Below, piece by piece: positions 41,921-50,509 of a DNA stretch of 64,000 nt. This stretch comes from CAZDVQ01 sp964508975 (lineage in GTDB: Bacteria > Bacteroidota > Bacteroidia > Chitinophagales > Saprospiraceae): the NCBI GenBank assembly GCA_964508975.1, contig CAZDVQ010000002.1:1-64000 (forward strand), written 5' to 3'. The notes below the pieces were generated by a model that was not told the origin of the DNA, made no database searches, and saw nothing but the letters and a program-made list of their open reading frames with translations. Position numbers and translations under genes: made by a program. The first letter of the stretch is position 1, and each line of letters starts with the position of its first letter.

Positions 41921-43037
41921 TGTCGTTGTCAGTTGTTTTGCCTTGGATGGCTTTTTTCTTATGCTCCAGCACTGCTGGGTAGTAGAACTTTACACCATCC
42001 ACCGGGAAACCCTTTTTAGCCAAGAATGGCAGCACTTGGTCATTCATTGCCCGTTGGATGTGCGTCATCCTAGCTAAAGTAAAATCCTCCAGTACCCTTT
42101 CGTGCACCTCGGCTGAGCCTGTAAAGGCTTTCTGGTCAGAAGTTGATGTCTGGCCATTAATGATTTTGGAAACCTCCTCGTTGCAAAGCTTAATCTTCTC
42201 CAGGTATATCTCGTAGAGCTTTTCGCCTTTGCGTTCAAGAATCTCCACGTCATCGCCTTGCTGGACGACGATGTAGCCGTCTGTGCCAAATGTTGCAGCC
42301 CTGGCCTCGATGCGGTCAAGCTCTGCATCGTTGTTGGTATCTGCCTTGATTGCCAATATAGGCATGCCGAACTTCTCGCTGGCTCGGCTCCAATCGGAGC
42401 GGGCATAGTACTTCCATATCACGTTGTAGGCGCACTCCAGGAGCGAGCCGAAACCTTGTACTGAGAACTGGAGCAGGCCGAGCGGCTCCATTATTTCGGT
42501 ATAGTCCACCTTGGCCGAGTGGAACGAGCCTTCTAACAACAAGAGCTTGCGCTCTGGAAGCACGTAGTTGCGCTCGATGGCCAACAGGTGCCCGCACGTC
42601 CACTCCCGTGGGTTGAGGTCTTGAATCTCCAGCAAGGTGTAGCCGTAGAATTCAGAGTCCAAGATATGGCCTATAATATCCTCCATCCATCCTGTTGATG
42701 CGAGCTCCGTGAGAGCCTCGTCAACCTTGCCCTTCCGGTAGAGCTGCCAAGGCTCGGACTTGACTTTGAGCTTTGCCAGCCTGAGCTGGCTGGACAGGTG
42801 GCCGTCCTTCATGATATACTTGAATATATCAATGAGCATTCCACGCTCCGGGGAGTCGATGTTTTCTGCCCGTTGGATGGCCATGTTGATATGTTCAATC
42901 TCGTAGCTGAGGTTGCGCTTTGGCATGGCCTTCACTGCCTGTGATGCCCGTTTTTTGCCGGGCGGTAAAACTTCCGCTGTTTTGCCGCTTCCCTTGCCTA
43001 GAGTGATTGAGTACCCGAGAAATTTAATTACTTTCAT
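41895..43037 (-). CDS. Portal protein (Mu gp29-like, DUF935)
   Basis: The 380-residue product has the DUF935 features: KDGHLSSQLRLAKLKVKSEP followed by W, GYTLLEIQDLNPREW, RSDWSRASEKFGMPILAIKA, and the C-terminal DFTLARMTHIQRAMNDQVLP. It forms the dodecameric ring through which DNA enters the head. The Mu counterpart is about 510 residues, so this is a compact version, as usual in Bacteroidota Mu-like phages. Confidence 0.92.
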   Translation of the reverse strand: MKVIKFLGYSITLGKGSGKTAEVLPPGKKRASQAVKAMPKRNLSYEIEHINMAIQRAENIDSPERGMLIDIFKYIMKDGHLSSQLRLAKLKVKSEPWQLYRKGKVDEALTELASTGWMEDIIGHILDSEFYGYTLLEIQDLNPREWTCGHLLAIERNYVLPERKLLLLEGSFHSAKVDYTEIMEPLGLLQFSVQGFGSLLECAYNVIWKYYARSDWSRASEKFGMPILAIKADTNNDAELDRIEARAATFGTDGYIVVQQGDDVEILERKGEKLYEIYLEKIKLCNEEVSKIINGQTSTSDQKAFTGSAEVHERVLEDFTLARMTHIQRAMNDQVLPFLAKKGFPVDGVKFYYPAVLEHKKKAIQGKTTDNDNEPTGSDK

Positions 43038-43081
43038 TGTGGGGCGAATTTAAACGCATTTAAAGGGTAGTTGAATAAGGA

Positions 43082-43525
43082 TTAAATCCTGTGTGTGCGA
43101 GGTTTGGCCGAACCCATGCGGATAATGCCTACTCCCTGGGTGTTTTCGGGCACGTCTTCGCCCGCCTGTATAGCGGGCAGGTTCAGCGGTACGCGAGCCT
43201 TGGATACATCCTTGAGCTCCTCGATGGTATCGTCGTAATTCTTGATTACCTTCTCGGGCACATCTACATCATCGATGCGCTGGTATATCATGTACAGCGC
43301 AATGCTGATTGCCCATGAAAGTACCTGGTAGTTTCGGGTGGTACCTGCCTTGGCCAGTTCCACGTCTATATCGTAAAGGTGCCCGGTGTGCGTGCGGATA
43401 ATATCCTCTGCCGTTTTGCTGGCATCGGTTAAGATTTGTGCCTCATGGCCTTGGGCTTGTTCCAATACCATGTTGAACACGTCCGTCTGGACGCGGCTTA
43501 GATAGTCGGCTTTTAGTACGTACAT
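43082..43525 (-). CDS. gp36-like head-tail connector protein (DUF1320 type)
   Basis: The 147-residue product begins MYVLKADYLSRVQTDVFNMV and has ASKTAEDIIRTHTGHLYDID and SWAISIALYMIYQRIDD, the helical adaptor pattern of DUF1320/gp36. It lies between large terminase (1-base overlap) and portal, as gp36-type adaptors do in this phage group. The match is by pattern and position. Confidence 0.7.
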   Translation of the reverse strand: MYVLKADYLSRVQTDVFNMVLEQAQGHEAQILTDASKTAEDIIRTHTGHLYDIDVELAKAGTTRNYQVLSWAISIALYMIYQRIDDVDVPEKVIKNYDDTIEELKDVSKARVPLNLPAIQAGEDVPENTQGVGIIRMGSAKPRTHRI

Positions 43526-45066
43526 TACATTCCTCTTTTAGAGTTCTTTTGGAATTTACCGCTACGCATTGGCGTTCGGCTATTGCTTCGTTTAACCATG
43601 CGGTTCAAAATATACACGGCACCCTCGAGTGCATCAGGACCATCATCGTGGCCGCTATTACCTTTTTCAAAGGCCAGCAGCTGCGACAAGAACACCTTTG
43701 TATCCTCCTTGTCCTTGATATCGTTGTCGATGTAAAAGAGCAGCCTTTCCCACAGTGGCGACATGGCCTCGATGCGGGCGTGTTTATCAGGTTTTTTGCG
43801 CTTGTCCTTACGCAGGGGCAATTGCCAACCACGGTCGATTCCCTCGGTTGCAAATTCATCCATGATTAGGTCTTGGATGAAGTTTGCTTCCATGTAGTAA
43901 TCTACCACGATGTTGTCGGGTAGCTGGTCTTGGAAATCGTACCAGTAATCTACCATCTCCTTTACCGAGCACTTGCGACAGAAGATGTCGATGATATCGA
44001 AGCCACCGTCAGTTTTACCGACGGTAAGTATGGCCTTGTAATCGGAGGTGTCGGTATTCTTGAAAGAGGGGTCACAATATGACACGATTGCGTCGTAGTC
44101 TTTCAGCCTTGGCGAGTTACGGTGCTGTACCCATTTATCTTTAAATACCTTACCCTCCTCGATGGGGTCGTTGAACAGCTCACCGCTGGCCGCTATTGTA
44201 CCGATGAGCTTTACCATGTCCTCGATATCGGCCTTTGTGTATTTTTCCTTCCACTCGGGGTTGCCGTTTTTATCTAGGGCGTTCACCTGGATGGTTTCAA
44301 AGCTTGAGTTCTCTTCGAAGTGGGATAGCACTGACTCCTTGGCTATCTTGTTGTTTGCCACGACTATCCGGCAGTTACCCATGTCCGATGCGCCGATTAC
44401 CGCCTTGAGTGCCCATTTGTAAACTTGGCCTACCCGCTTGGGATTGCGGCAAAGCTCCTCGTCATCGATATCATCAAATGCAATGTAGTCCGGGCGATAA
44501 TTCCGGAATCTTAAACCACGTGGAGATTGACCTCGTCCGAGCGCAAAAAAAGCCACACCGGCACGTGTGACGAAGCTACCTTTTTCCCAGCTGCCGTGGC
44601 TTACCTGCTGGCCAAAGTCGGCGATGATTCTCTCGTTCGATGCGAACTCGGCTTGAATGTCGCTCAGGAGTCGTTGAGCTGACTCTAGGTTTTTTCCAAC
44701 CAAGACCATGAACCGTATTTCCTTTGGCTCTTGAATAAAGAGCCAAAAGGGTATCATGATATCGGCGTGGGTGGACTTGGCGTGAGCCCTTGCCCACTTG
44801 AGCAAAAGCTTGGCCTTCTTGCTAGCCTTTATCTTCTTTGCCGCCTTCAGGTGAAACCAGCCGCAATCGGCCTTGGCATAGTGCGGGAAGTAGTATTTCA
44901 CGCAGGCATTGTAATCCTTACGCAATAGCACCATCCTGGCTTGCTTTTCAGCAGCCGTTTCGTTGGGCACCAACGAGGTTGATGCGGCGATGTTCTCGCA
45001 CATGTCCCGGAACCGCTCTAGCAGCTCCAGCTGACTCTTTTTGATTTTGGTCCTAGTCGCCGTCAT
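43525..45066 (-). CDS. Terminase large subunit (Mu gp28-like)
   Basis: The 513-residue product has an ATPase domain with a Walker A-like WARAHAKSTHADI (about 90-102), VLVGKNLESAQRLLSDIQAE, Walker B PDYIAFDDIDDEE (about 195-207) and the coupling motif RIVVANN. The C-terminal RNase H-like nuclease has YCDPSFKNTDTSDYKAI (first Asp) and GHDDGPDALEGA (last Asp). It packages phage DNA, in Mu style by headful cutting into flanking host DNA. It overlaps the small-subunit gene by 14 bases. Confidence 0.93.
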   Translation of the reverse strand: MTATRTKIKKSQLELLERFRDMCENIAASTSLVPNETAAEKQARMVLLRKDYNACVKYYFPHYAKADCGWFHLKAAKKIKASKKAKLLLKWARAHAKSTHADIMIPFWLFIQEPKEIRFMVLVGKNLESAQRLLSDIQAEFASNERIIADFGQQVSHGSWEKGSFVTRAGVAFFALGRGQSPRGLRFRNYRPDYIAFDDIDDEELCRNPKRVGQVYKWALKAVIGASDMGNCRIVVANNKIAKESVLSHFEENSSFETIQVNALDKNGNPEWKEKYTKADIEDMVKLIGTIAASGELFNDPIEEGKVFKDKWVQHRNSPRLKDYDAIVSYCDPSFKNTDTSDYKAILTVGKTDGGFDIIDIFCRKCSVKEMVDYWYDFQDQLPDNIVVDYYMEANFIQDLIMDEFATEGIDRGWQLPLRKDKRKKPDKHARIEAMSPLWERLLFYIDNDIKDKEDTKVFLSQLLAFEKGNSGHDDGPDALEGAVYILNRMVKRSNSRTPMRSGKFQKNSKRGM

Positions 45067-45520
45067 TGTCTGCTATTTCCCGGGCTTTAGTTTCGCAGAA
45101 CTCGTATGCAAACGGGGCTATGCTGGATGCCCGGACGGCATCCACCTTCAGCATCCATTGCAAGAACTGCTCGATAATGTAAACGACCTCTGATAGGCCT
45201 CCTTTCTTTTCGAACTTGGCCAGCTGGTTTGTCAGCTGGCTCATGATGTTCACCTCCTGTATGGTAGGTACATTGGTTGGCGTGGGACGTGCAGCGATGT
45301 TGTCGTGCATATCCTTCAGTAGCTTGTAGTAATTCGCGATCATCTGCTGTTTGGTTACCGTTCTAGCAGATTTCAAATTATCCCATCCCCCTTCACGTGC
45401 CCACCTGCCGACATGGTTTTGTGATACCGCCACTATTGCGGAGATATCCTTTAAGCTCTTGTCGGTGGCTAGGTACAGCTCCTTGGCCAGTAGCTTTTCC
45501 TTGTCTTTCTTTGCTGCCAT
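45053..45520 (-). CDS. Terminase small subunit-like protein
   Basis: The 155-residue product starts at MAAKKDKEKLLAKELYLA (45520); an extended frame adds 22 unlikely residues. It has an HTH typical of small terminases (DKSLKDISAIVAVSQNHVGR, WAREGGWDNLKSAR) and a helical oligomerisation part (LSEVVYIIEQFLQWMLKVD). It should recognise phage DNA and regulate the large subunit. It is the first gene of the minus-strand head operon; its promoter must lie in the divergent region 45521-45705. Confidence 0.85.
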   Translation of the reverse strand: MAAKKDKEKLLAKELYLATDKSLKDISAIVAVSQNHVGRWAREGGWDNLKSARTVTKQQMIANYYKLLKDMHDNIAARPTPTNVPTIQEVNIMSQLTNQLAKFEKKGGLSEVVYIIEQFLQWMLKVDAVRASSIAPFAYEFCETKAREIADNDGD

Positions 45521-45571
45521 TACTGTTGATTTATGCTGCAAAGTAAAGCATAAGGCCAGCGAAAACCCTCC

Positions 45572-45662
45572 TGTACAAATGTACATGCTGCCATTTTGCC
45601 ACTATGGTACTGCCAATTTGCCAGCATGTAAAATACACGATTTGGAGGCTTGCTATTTTGCC
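45572..45662. promoter_or_regulatory. Divergent late control region with phased repeats
   Basis: Three copies of TGCYAWTTTGCC lie at 45589-45600, 45611-45622 and 45651-45662. Their starts are 22 and 40 bases apart, close to two and four helical turns. A perfect palindrome TGTAC-AAAT-GTACA (45572-45585) precedes them. The block separates the leftward head operon from the rightward capsid/tail operon and no strong TAnnTTTG is present, so activator-driven late transcription is likely. Confidence 0.55.
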
Positions 45663-45705
45663 CCACATCTTTGCATCGCAATCATTCGAAATCAACACGA
45701 CGCCA

Positions 45706-46605
45706 ATGTTCCGAAAGACTTTTGTACTATCTGATGAATCACTGAATACCTACGGTTTTTGGTTAAAAAGCGATGGAGCTAAAATGGATAACTTTTCCAA
45801 GAATGCCCCATTGTTTTACAACCATAGAACATGGGAGATTCCCCTCGGTCACGTCGAGGATATCAGGCTAGTAGGAGACCAGTGGCTTGGCGATGTCGTG
45901 ATTGATGGTGGTAATGAGGAAGAGAAAGAGATGATTCGTAAAATTGAGGCTGGCGATATCAAGGGTATATCCTTGGGTGCCGACCCTCTTGAGACGAGCT
46001 CTTCGCCTGAGCATATCAAGCCAGGGCAAAGATTTGAAACCGTCACAAAGTGGGAACCATACGAAGCGTCTTTATCTCCATTGCCATCAAACAGGTCAGC
46101 CTTGACATTGAGATTCAAGGAGAAAGGAATCACCCTAAGTGCAGGTAACGAGGGGGCTGTAATTCATGTTTTAAACCCAATTGTAGAAATGAAACAAGTT
46201 GCAATTAAACTCGGCTTGCCCGAGGCCGCTACCGAGGCTCAAATCGTAGAAGAAATCGGTAAACTCCAGCTTTCTGCGAAGGAAGCTAAAGAAGCTATCT
46301 CCGAGCTAGCTGAAACCCTTGACGGTGATACCAAAGACCTCTTTATTGAGCTGGCTGCTACTAGTCCGAAATCGGCTATCAAGCTGGCAAAGGTAACCGC
46401 CAAATCATCAGACACCAACGGTGACTCACTCATCAAGCTCTCTCAGCTTATCCAAGGTGGTGCAGGCAAGGGAGCTGAAGCTCCCGAGACTTTCGACAGC
46501 CTCCAGCGCACCCCGCAAGGCCAAGATAAGCTCCGCCTCATGAAGGCCACCGAGCCAGACAAGTACAAAAAACTCGTGGACGAGTACGCCGCATCAAAGG
46601 GCTAG
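45706..46605 (+). CDS. Prohead protease / scaffold protein (Mu gpI/Z role)
   Basis: The 299-residue product starts MFRKTFVLSDESLNTYGFWL. Its first half resembles phage prohead proteases: APLFYNHRTWEIPLGHVEDI (catalytic His region) and IEAGDIKGISLGADPLE (Ser region). The second half is a Glu/Lys/Ala-rich helix typical of scaffolds (VEEIGKLQLSAKEAKEAISE). This fused protease-scaffold arrangement precedes the major capsid gene, as in Mu I/Z. It is the first rightward late gene. Confidence 0.8.
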   Translation: MFRKTFVLSDESLNTYGFWLKSDGAKMDNFSKNAPLFYNHRTWEIPLGHVEDIRLVGDQWLGDVVIDGGNEEEKEMIRKIEAGDIKGISLGADPLETSSSPEHIKPGQRFETVTKWEPYEASLSPLPSNRSALTLRFKEKGITLSAGNEGAVIHVLNPIVEMKQVAIKLGLPEAATEAQIVEEIGKLQLSAKEAKEAISELAETLDGDTKDLFIELAATSPKSAIKLAKVTAKSSDTNGDSLIKLSQLIQGGAGKGAEAPETFDSLQRTPQGQDKLRLMKATEPDKYKKLVDEYAASKG

Positions 46606-46645
46606 TCGCCACCACCTCATACTTTACTCATTGCCGAAAGGATGT

Positions 46646-46668
46646 AGGGCTTACCTAGTGTAAGCCCT
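46646..46668 (+). terminator. Hairpin between protease/scaffold and capsid genes
   Basis: AGGGCTTAC-CTAGT-GTAAGCCCT is a perfect stem followed by CTTCT rather than a clean T run. It may be a partial terminator or an mRNA-processing site that adjusts capsid expression. Confidence 0.5.
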
Positions 46669-46702
46669 CTTCTAAACTCTAATTCTTAAAATCTAAAGCC
46701 CA

Positions 46703-47542
46703 ATGGCAGGTTTACAAAAAGAGGTCTGGATTGCAGACATCAAAGAAAAATTTTACCCCGATGGCTCGTTCTTGAACGAAGCGACAGACATGTCGGCATT
46801 TGTCGACAATGACAAAATCAACCTTGCGGAAGCAGGTGTAGACCCTGCGGTATTAATCAATAATACAACGTATCCAATCGCTATCAATGAGCGCACGGAT
46901 ACGCCACACGAGATTTTGCTCGATGTATGGGACACTGAAAATACACGCCTCCGTAACGCCGAGATGGTGGAGCTTGCATATGACAAGCGAGCCAGCGTGG
47001 TACGTGGTCACCAGCAATCACTCTTCTCAAAGTTCGCTGCCCGTGCGCTGCATTCCTATGCACCCTCGGTGCATGGTGCAAATACGCCCGTGCTTAACCG
47101 CTCTGCCGAGGCCACCTTTAAGTTTGAGGATATTATTGATTTGCAGACTGCTTACAACGAGCTGGATGTACAGGGAGAACGTATCCTTGTTTTGGCTCCA
47201 AAGCACATGGCTTCACTTGCAAAACAAGACTTAACCTTGTACAAGGCGCTCATGGCCAAGCCAGGGGAGTTGCTATTTAGTTTCAAACTCTACACATCGA
47301 CCACGGCGCCTTACTACATTAAGGCCACTGGTGCAAAGAAAGCCTTTGGTGCCGCTGCTACCTCCAACGATGCTCAAGCGTCAGTTGCATGGGTAAAAAG
47401 CGAGGTTATGAAAGCTATGGGAACAGTAAATATGTTCTACACGCTCAATGACCCGGGCACTCGTTCGGATATCATTGGCTTCCAGATGCGTGGTACCGCG
47501 TTGCCGATGCGCAACAAGTTCACTGGAGCTATCATCCAGTAA
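46703..47542 (+). CDS. Major capsid protein (Mu gpT-like)
   Basis: The 279-residue product (MAGLQKEVWIADIKEKFYPD) has features of Bacteroidota Mu-like capsids: TYPIAINERTDTPHEILLDV, ELAYDKRASVVRGHQQSLFS, GERILVLAPKHMASLAKQDL and the C-terminal DIIGFQMRGTALPMRNKF. It should form the HK97-fold shell. The position after the protease/scaffold gene agrees. Confidence 0.88.
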   Translation: MAGLQKEVWIADIKEKFYPDGSFLNEATDMSAFVDNDKINLAEAGVDPAVLINNTTYPIAINERTDTPHEILLDVWDTENTRLRNAEMVELAYDKRASVVRGHQQSLFSKFAARALHSYAPSVHGANTPVLNRSAEATFKFEDIIDLQTAYNELDVQGERILVLAPKHMASLAKQDLTLYKALMAKPGELLFSFKLYTSTTAPYYIKATGAKKAFGAAATSNDAQASVAWVKSEVMKAMGTVNMFYTLNDPGTRSDIIGFQMRGTALPMRNKFTGAIIQ

Positions 47543-47565
47543 TCCTCACCCTAAAGCTCACTCCT

Positions 47566-47928
47566 TTGAAACTGGTTGTTCTCATATTGATGATGATGAA
47601 TGCACTCTCGGTCATGGCCGAGGGTGCTTCTTCAAAGCCCCTCCAGGAGAACTGGCAGGATTACGGCTTGGCGGGTTTGCTCTTGACAGCATTCTTTTGG
47701 GTGGTCAGGGCTAATATGCGCAGAGCCGAGGCTGCTGACAAGCTTACGCACGAGTTGGTCAAGACAGCTATCGATACCAATACTCACGTCAAAGTCCTCG
47801 ACAACAAGGTGGATAATATCCAACGAGATGTAGAGGATGTGAAGTCGGACGTCAAGGTCATCAAGACTACAGTTGAGCAAGGGCAAAAAGAAGTAGTAAC
47901 CAAACGTCGAACTTTAAAACCTAGATAA
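47566..47928 (+). CDS. Holin-like / membrane-anchored coiled-coil protein
   Basis: The 120-residue product has a signal-like N-terminus (LVVLILMMMNALSVMAEG), a TM helix (YGLAGLLLTAFFWVVRANMR) and a C-terminal coiled coil (VKVLDNKVDNIQRDVEDVKS, DVKVIKTTVEQ) like XhlA-type accessory holins. It could take part in lysis or head-tail joining. It lies between capsid and sheath genes. Confidence 0.55.
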   Translation: MKLVVLILMMMNALSVMAEGASSKPLQENWQDYGLAGLLLTAFFWVVRANMRRAEAADKLTHELVKTAIDTNTHVKVLDNKVDNIQRDVEDVKSDVKVIKTTVEQGQKEVVTKRRTLKPR

Positions 47929-47930
47929 CC

Positions 47931-48332
47931 GTGGACGATTTACTGAACAAAGACCAAAACCAAGGACTGACCGAGGAGCAATCTAAGGCAGCCCAAGAGC
48001 GCAACGATAAGGCCGCTGCCGATAAAGCCGCCAAAGACCAAGCCGCCAAAGACAAGGCTGACAAAGCCGCTGCCGATAAAGCTGCCAAAGACCAAGCCGC
48101 CAAGGATAAGGCCGACAAAGCCGCCGCCGATAAAGCCGCCAAGGAGGCTCCGGTAAACCCAAAGGTTAAAGCCTTGCGCGAGGAGCTTGAGGATAATTTC
48201 AAGCACTATTCCCATGTGGATGCCTTTTGGGTAACCACCGACAATACGCCGTTCTTTGCCTTTAACGATGCAAAGAACCATCAGCTGACGCTGAAGGAAA
48301 GCGGCCAAGAGCCAATCAAAGTAGAACGCTAA
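47931..48332 (+). CDS. Ala/Lys-rich repeat protein of the late region
   Basis: The 133-residue product starts at GTG and has three near-identical units of ADKAAKDQAAKDKADKA-type sequence (about 24-78) followed by a compact domain (NPKVKALREELEDNFKHYSH; VDAFWVTTDNTPFFAFNDAK). The repeat would form a long charged helix. The C-terminal part resembles small proteins found next to tail-sheath genes in Bacteroidota phages. The function is unknown. Confidence 0.6.
   Translation: MDDLLNKDQNQGLTEEQSKAAQERNDKAAADKAAKDQAAKDKADKAAADKAAKDQAAKDKADKAAADKAAKEAPVNPKVKALREELEDNFKHYSHVDAFWVTTDNTPFFAFNDAKNHQLTLKESGQEPIKVER
48010..48150 (+). repeat. In-frame tandem repeat of about 54 bases
   Basis: The unit containing GATAAAGCCGCCAAAGACCA is repeated about 2.6 times with mostly synonymous differences, encoding the Ala/Lys helix. 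Such arrays vary in copy number between strains. Confidence 0.6.
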
Positions 48333-48361
48333 TCACTAACCCTTTTTAAAGGTCTAATACA

Positions 48362-49537
48362 ATGCTCCCAAACGTATCAATAGGGTTTGTCCAATCACTG
48401 AACCAGGGCCAGGACACTACCGATAATTTATTTGCGCTGTTCGTTACTGGTGTAGCCCAAGGCGACATCACGACTAACGACCCATTCCAGATTCGTCAGC
48501 CTGAAGACTTACTTGACCTCGGCCTTACAGAATCGGGCAACCCTAACGTTTGGGAGGCCGTCAACGACTTCTATACACAAGCTGTAAAAGGTACCCGTTT
48601 GATTGTCGTGGTGATGCCTAGTGCACAGCTCATTAGCCAGTACTTCACCACCACCAACAGCACTATCCAGTCACTGTTCAACCTGGCAGATGGTGACCTC
48701 AGCGGTGTAGCCTTTAGCCTTGACGAGGATGCTTACACGGTGGTTAAGACATCGCCCAACAAGGTAGATGATAATATCGTCCTTTCTATTGGCTACTGCC
48801 ATGCCGCAGCTGAAGCAGCTGCGGCCATGAATGCACCGCTCTTCTTCTTGTTGCCAGCTATGGGTTACGACGACTTCGGTAACGGTAATTTTGCGCAATT
48901 TGAAAAAAATCGTGTTGGCCTTGTTGGTTTCCGCAAAAGCGGTAACGGAGGCAACGCCAAGATTGGAATGGGTACCGTGCTTGGCCGTTTGGCCAGCATC
49001 CCGGTACAACGCAATATCGGTCGCGTGAAAGATGGTGCCCTCGTTGGCATCACCGACCCGTATCCACCAGAGATTAACGACCCGCTTATCGACGAGCAGT
49101 TGGCTTGGGATGATATCCATGATGACCATGTGATTTCACTTCGTAAGTTCCAAGGCAAGCAAGGCTGGTACTTCAACAACGACAAGCTCGTGACTCCAGA
49201 CAGCGACGATATCAATTCCATCGCTCGTCGCCGTGTGGTTGATAAGGCTCATAAAATTGCCTACCGCACCTTTGTCACCGAACTCCTCGATGATATCGAC
49301 ATTGACACCACGACAGGTGGTATTCCACCAGCGTTGACCGCTTATTACCAGAGCCGTATTGAAGGTCAAATCAACCAGCTCATGACTGCCCGTGGCGAAA
49401 TCTCTGGAGTACGAGCCATCATTGACCCTCTGCAACCTGTATTGACCAGTGGCAAGCTTGGAGTGGTTCTGAAGATTACCCCAAAAGGTACACTCCAGGA
49501 CATCGAGGTAGTAATGCAGTTCTCTGCAACCCTTTAA
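48362..49537 (+). CDS. Tail sheath protein (DUF2586-like)
   Basis: The 391-residue product (MLPNVSIGFVQSLNQGQDTT) has the sheath-like segments DPFQIRQPEDLLDLGL, NPLVWEAVNDFY-like WEAVNDFYTQAVKGTRLIVV, the mid-domain INSIARRRVVDKAHKIAYRT and the conserved C-terminal insertion domain (SGKLGVVLKITPKGTLQDIE). A contractile sheath makes the phage a myovirus like Mu. Confidence 0.85.
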   Translation: MLPNVSIGFVQSLNQGQDTTDNLFALFVTGVAQGDITTNDPFQIRQPEDLLDLGLTESGNPNVWEAVNDFYTQAVKGTRLIVVVMPSAQLISQYFTTTNSTIQSLFNLADGDLSGVAFSLDEDAYTVVKTSPNKVDDNIVLSIGYCHAAAEAAAAMNAPLFFLLPAMGYDDFGNGNFAQFEKNRVGLVGFRKSGNGGNAKIGMGTVLGRLASIPVQRNIGRVKDGALVGITDPYPPEINDPLIDEQLAWDDIHDDHVISLRKFQGKQGWYFNNDKLVTPDSDDINSIARRRVVDKAHKIAYRTFVTELLDDIDIDTTTGGIPPALTAYYQSRIEGQINQLMTARGEISGVRAIIDPLQPVLTSGKLGVVLKITPKGTLQDIEVVMQFSATL

Positions 49538-49575
49538 TTTAAACCTATTTAAACAATCGTTTAAACGCCTTTAAA

Positions 49576-49977
49576 ATGTTCGATACATCCGAATACGCAT
49601 GGAAAGACATCGAGGTGGTCATATTGGGCCGCCCAATCCTTCGCCTCTTGGAGGTGAAGTATAAGTCTGAAACAGATTTTAGCGAAATCTTTGGGAAGGG
49701 CTCGGAGCCGCTTGGCCTTCAAGAGGGCAATACTACTTATTCCGGAGAGCTCACTATCGGCCAGTCAGAGTTCGAGCAACTAGTTCAAATTTCCGGGGGG
49801 CGTTTATCCCGATTGAAGTTTGATATTCCGATTGCATACTCTCTCGATGGAGTTATCATCAAAGATATCGTGCGCACCGTGCGCATTACTTCTTTTGAAA
49901 AAGGCATGAAGCAGGGGGATAAGGCTATGGAAATTAAACTTCCCTTTAAGGCTACTGGCCTTTCATTACGGGTCTAA
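49576..49977 (+). CDS. Probable tail tube protein
   Basis: The 133-residue product (MFDTSEYAWKDIEVVILGRP) is beta-rich (TTYSGELTIGQSEFEQLVQI; IIKDIVRTVRITSFEKGM) and follows the sheath gene, the conserved place of the tube gene. Size and secondary structure fit a tube protein; no clear sequence signature is present. Confidence 0.65.
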   Translation: MFDTSEYAWKDIEVVILGRPILRLLEVKYKSETDFSEIFGKGSEPLGLQEGNTTYSGELTIGQSEFEQLVQISGGRLSRLKFDIPIAYSLDGVIIKDIVRTVRITSFEKGMKQGDKAMEIKLPFKATGLSLRV

Positions 49978-50006
49978 TTTTATTAATCATAAATCATCAA
50001 TCAACC

Positions 50007-50339
50007 ATGAACCAATCCACTCTTAAGCCTTGGTTTGAAGGCAAACCTACTGAGATTACGGACGAGCTTGTTGCTCAGATGAAAACTAAACACGGTGAAG
50101 TATTTCTTTATACCGTGGAGGATAAGAAAGCATTGTTCAAGCGTCCCGACCGCAAGGCCGCTAGCTTGGCCGCCTCTATGTCTGACCGTGACCCACTTGG
50201 CTCCAATGAAGTCCTTGCAAAGAATACCTTTCTTGCGGGAGACTCGGATATCGTTGAGGTTGACAGATACTTCTACGGTTTGGGTTCTTTCCTTCAGCAA
50301 CTAATCCCGCGTACAATGGGGGAGTTGAAAGAGCTCTAG
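50007..50339 (+). CDS. Tail assembly chaperone, short (zero-frame) form
   Basis: The 110-residue product (MNQSTLKPWFEGKPTEITDE) contains VFLYTVEDKKALFKRPDRKA and lies between the tube and tape-measure genes, where phages encode tail chaperones with a programmed frameshift. At ACA ATG GGG GAG (50313-50324) a run of five G precedes the stop by 15 bases. The minus-one frame is open from here to 50509. Confidence 0.65.
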   Translation: MNQSTLKPWFEGKPTEITDELVAQMKTKHGEVFLYTVEDKKALFKRPDRKAASLAASMSDRDPLGSNEVLAKNTFLAGDSDIVEVDRYFYGLGSFLQQLIPRTMGELKEL

Positions 50340-50509
50340 ATGAGGCAAAAAACGCACCTGTAAGTTTTATTATCAAGGGGGATTATCTCCTTCGATATTA
50401 CCTAGGCCTCGACCCGGATACCCTCAGCAATGAGGAGTGGGCTGAGGCCTTGGTCTATTTAGAGCTCATACGTAAAGAAGAATCACAGTCAAAAGCCAAT
50501 AATGGATAG
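50315..50509 (+). other. Minus-one frame extension of the tail chaperone
   Basis: Read in the minus-one frame, this segment encodes GVERALDEAKNAPVSFIIKG and DPDTLSNEEWAEALVYLELI before TAG at 50507-50509, overlapping the tape-measure start. It has no good start codon of its own, and its sequence is like the second domain of tail chaperones. A minus-one slip at GGGGGA would give a fusion of about 167 residues. Confidence 0.55.

Noticed and set aside
39693..45705. Invertible DNA segment carrying the head genes
   Set aside because: Only an 8-base similarity (AAAGTAAA) was found between the two borders; no recombinase gene or convincing inverted repeats are present.
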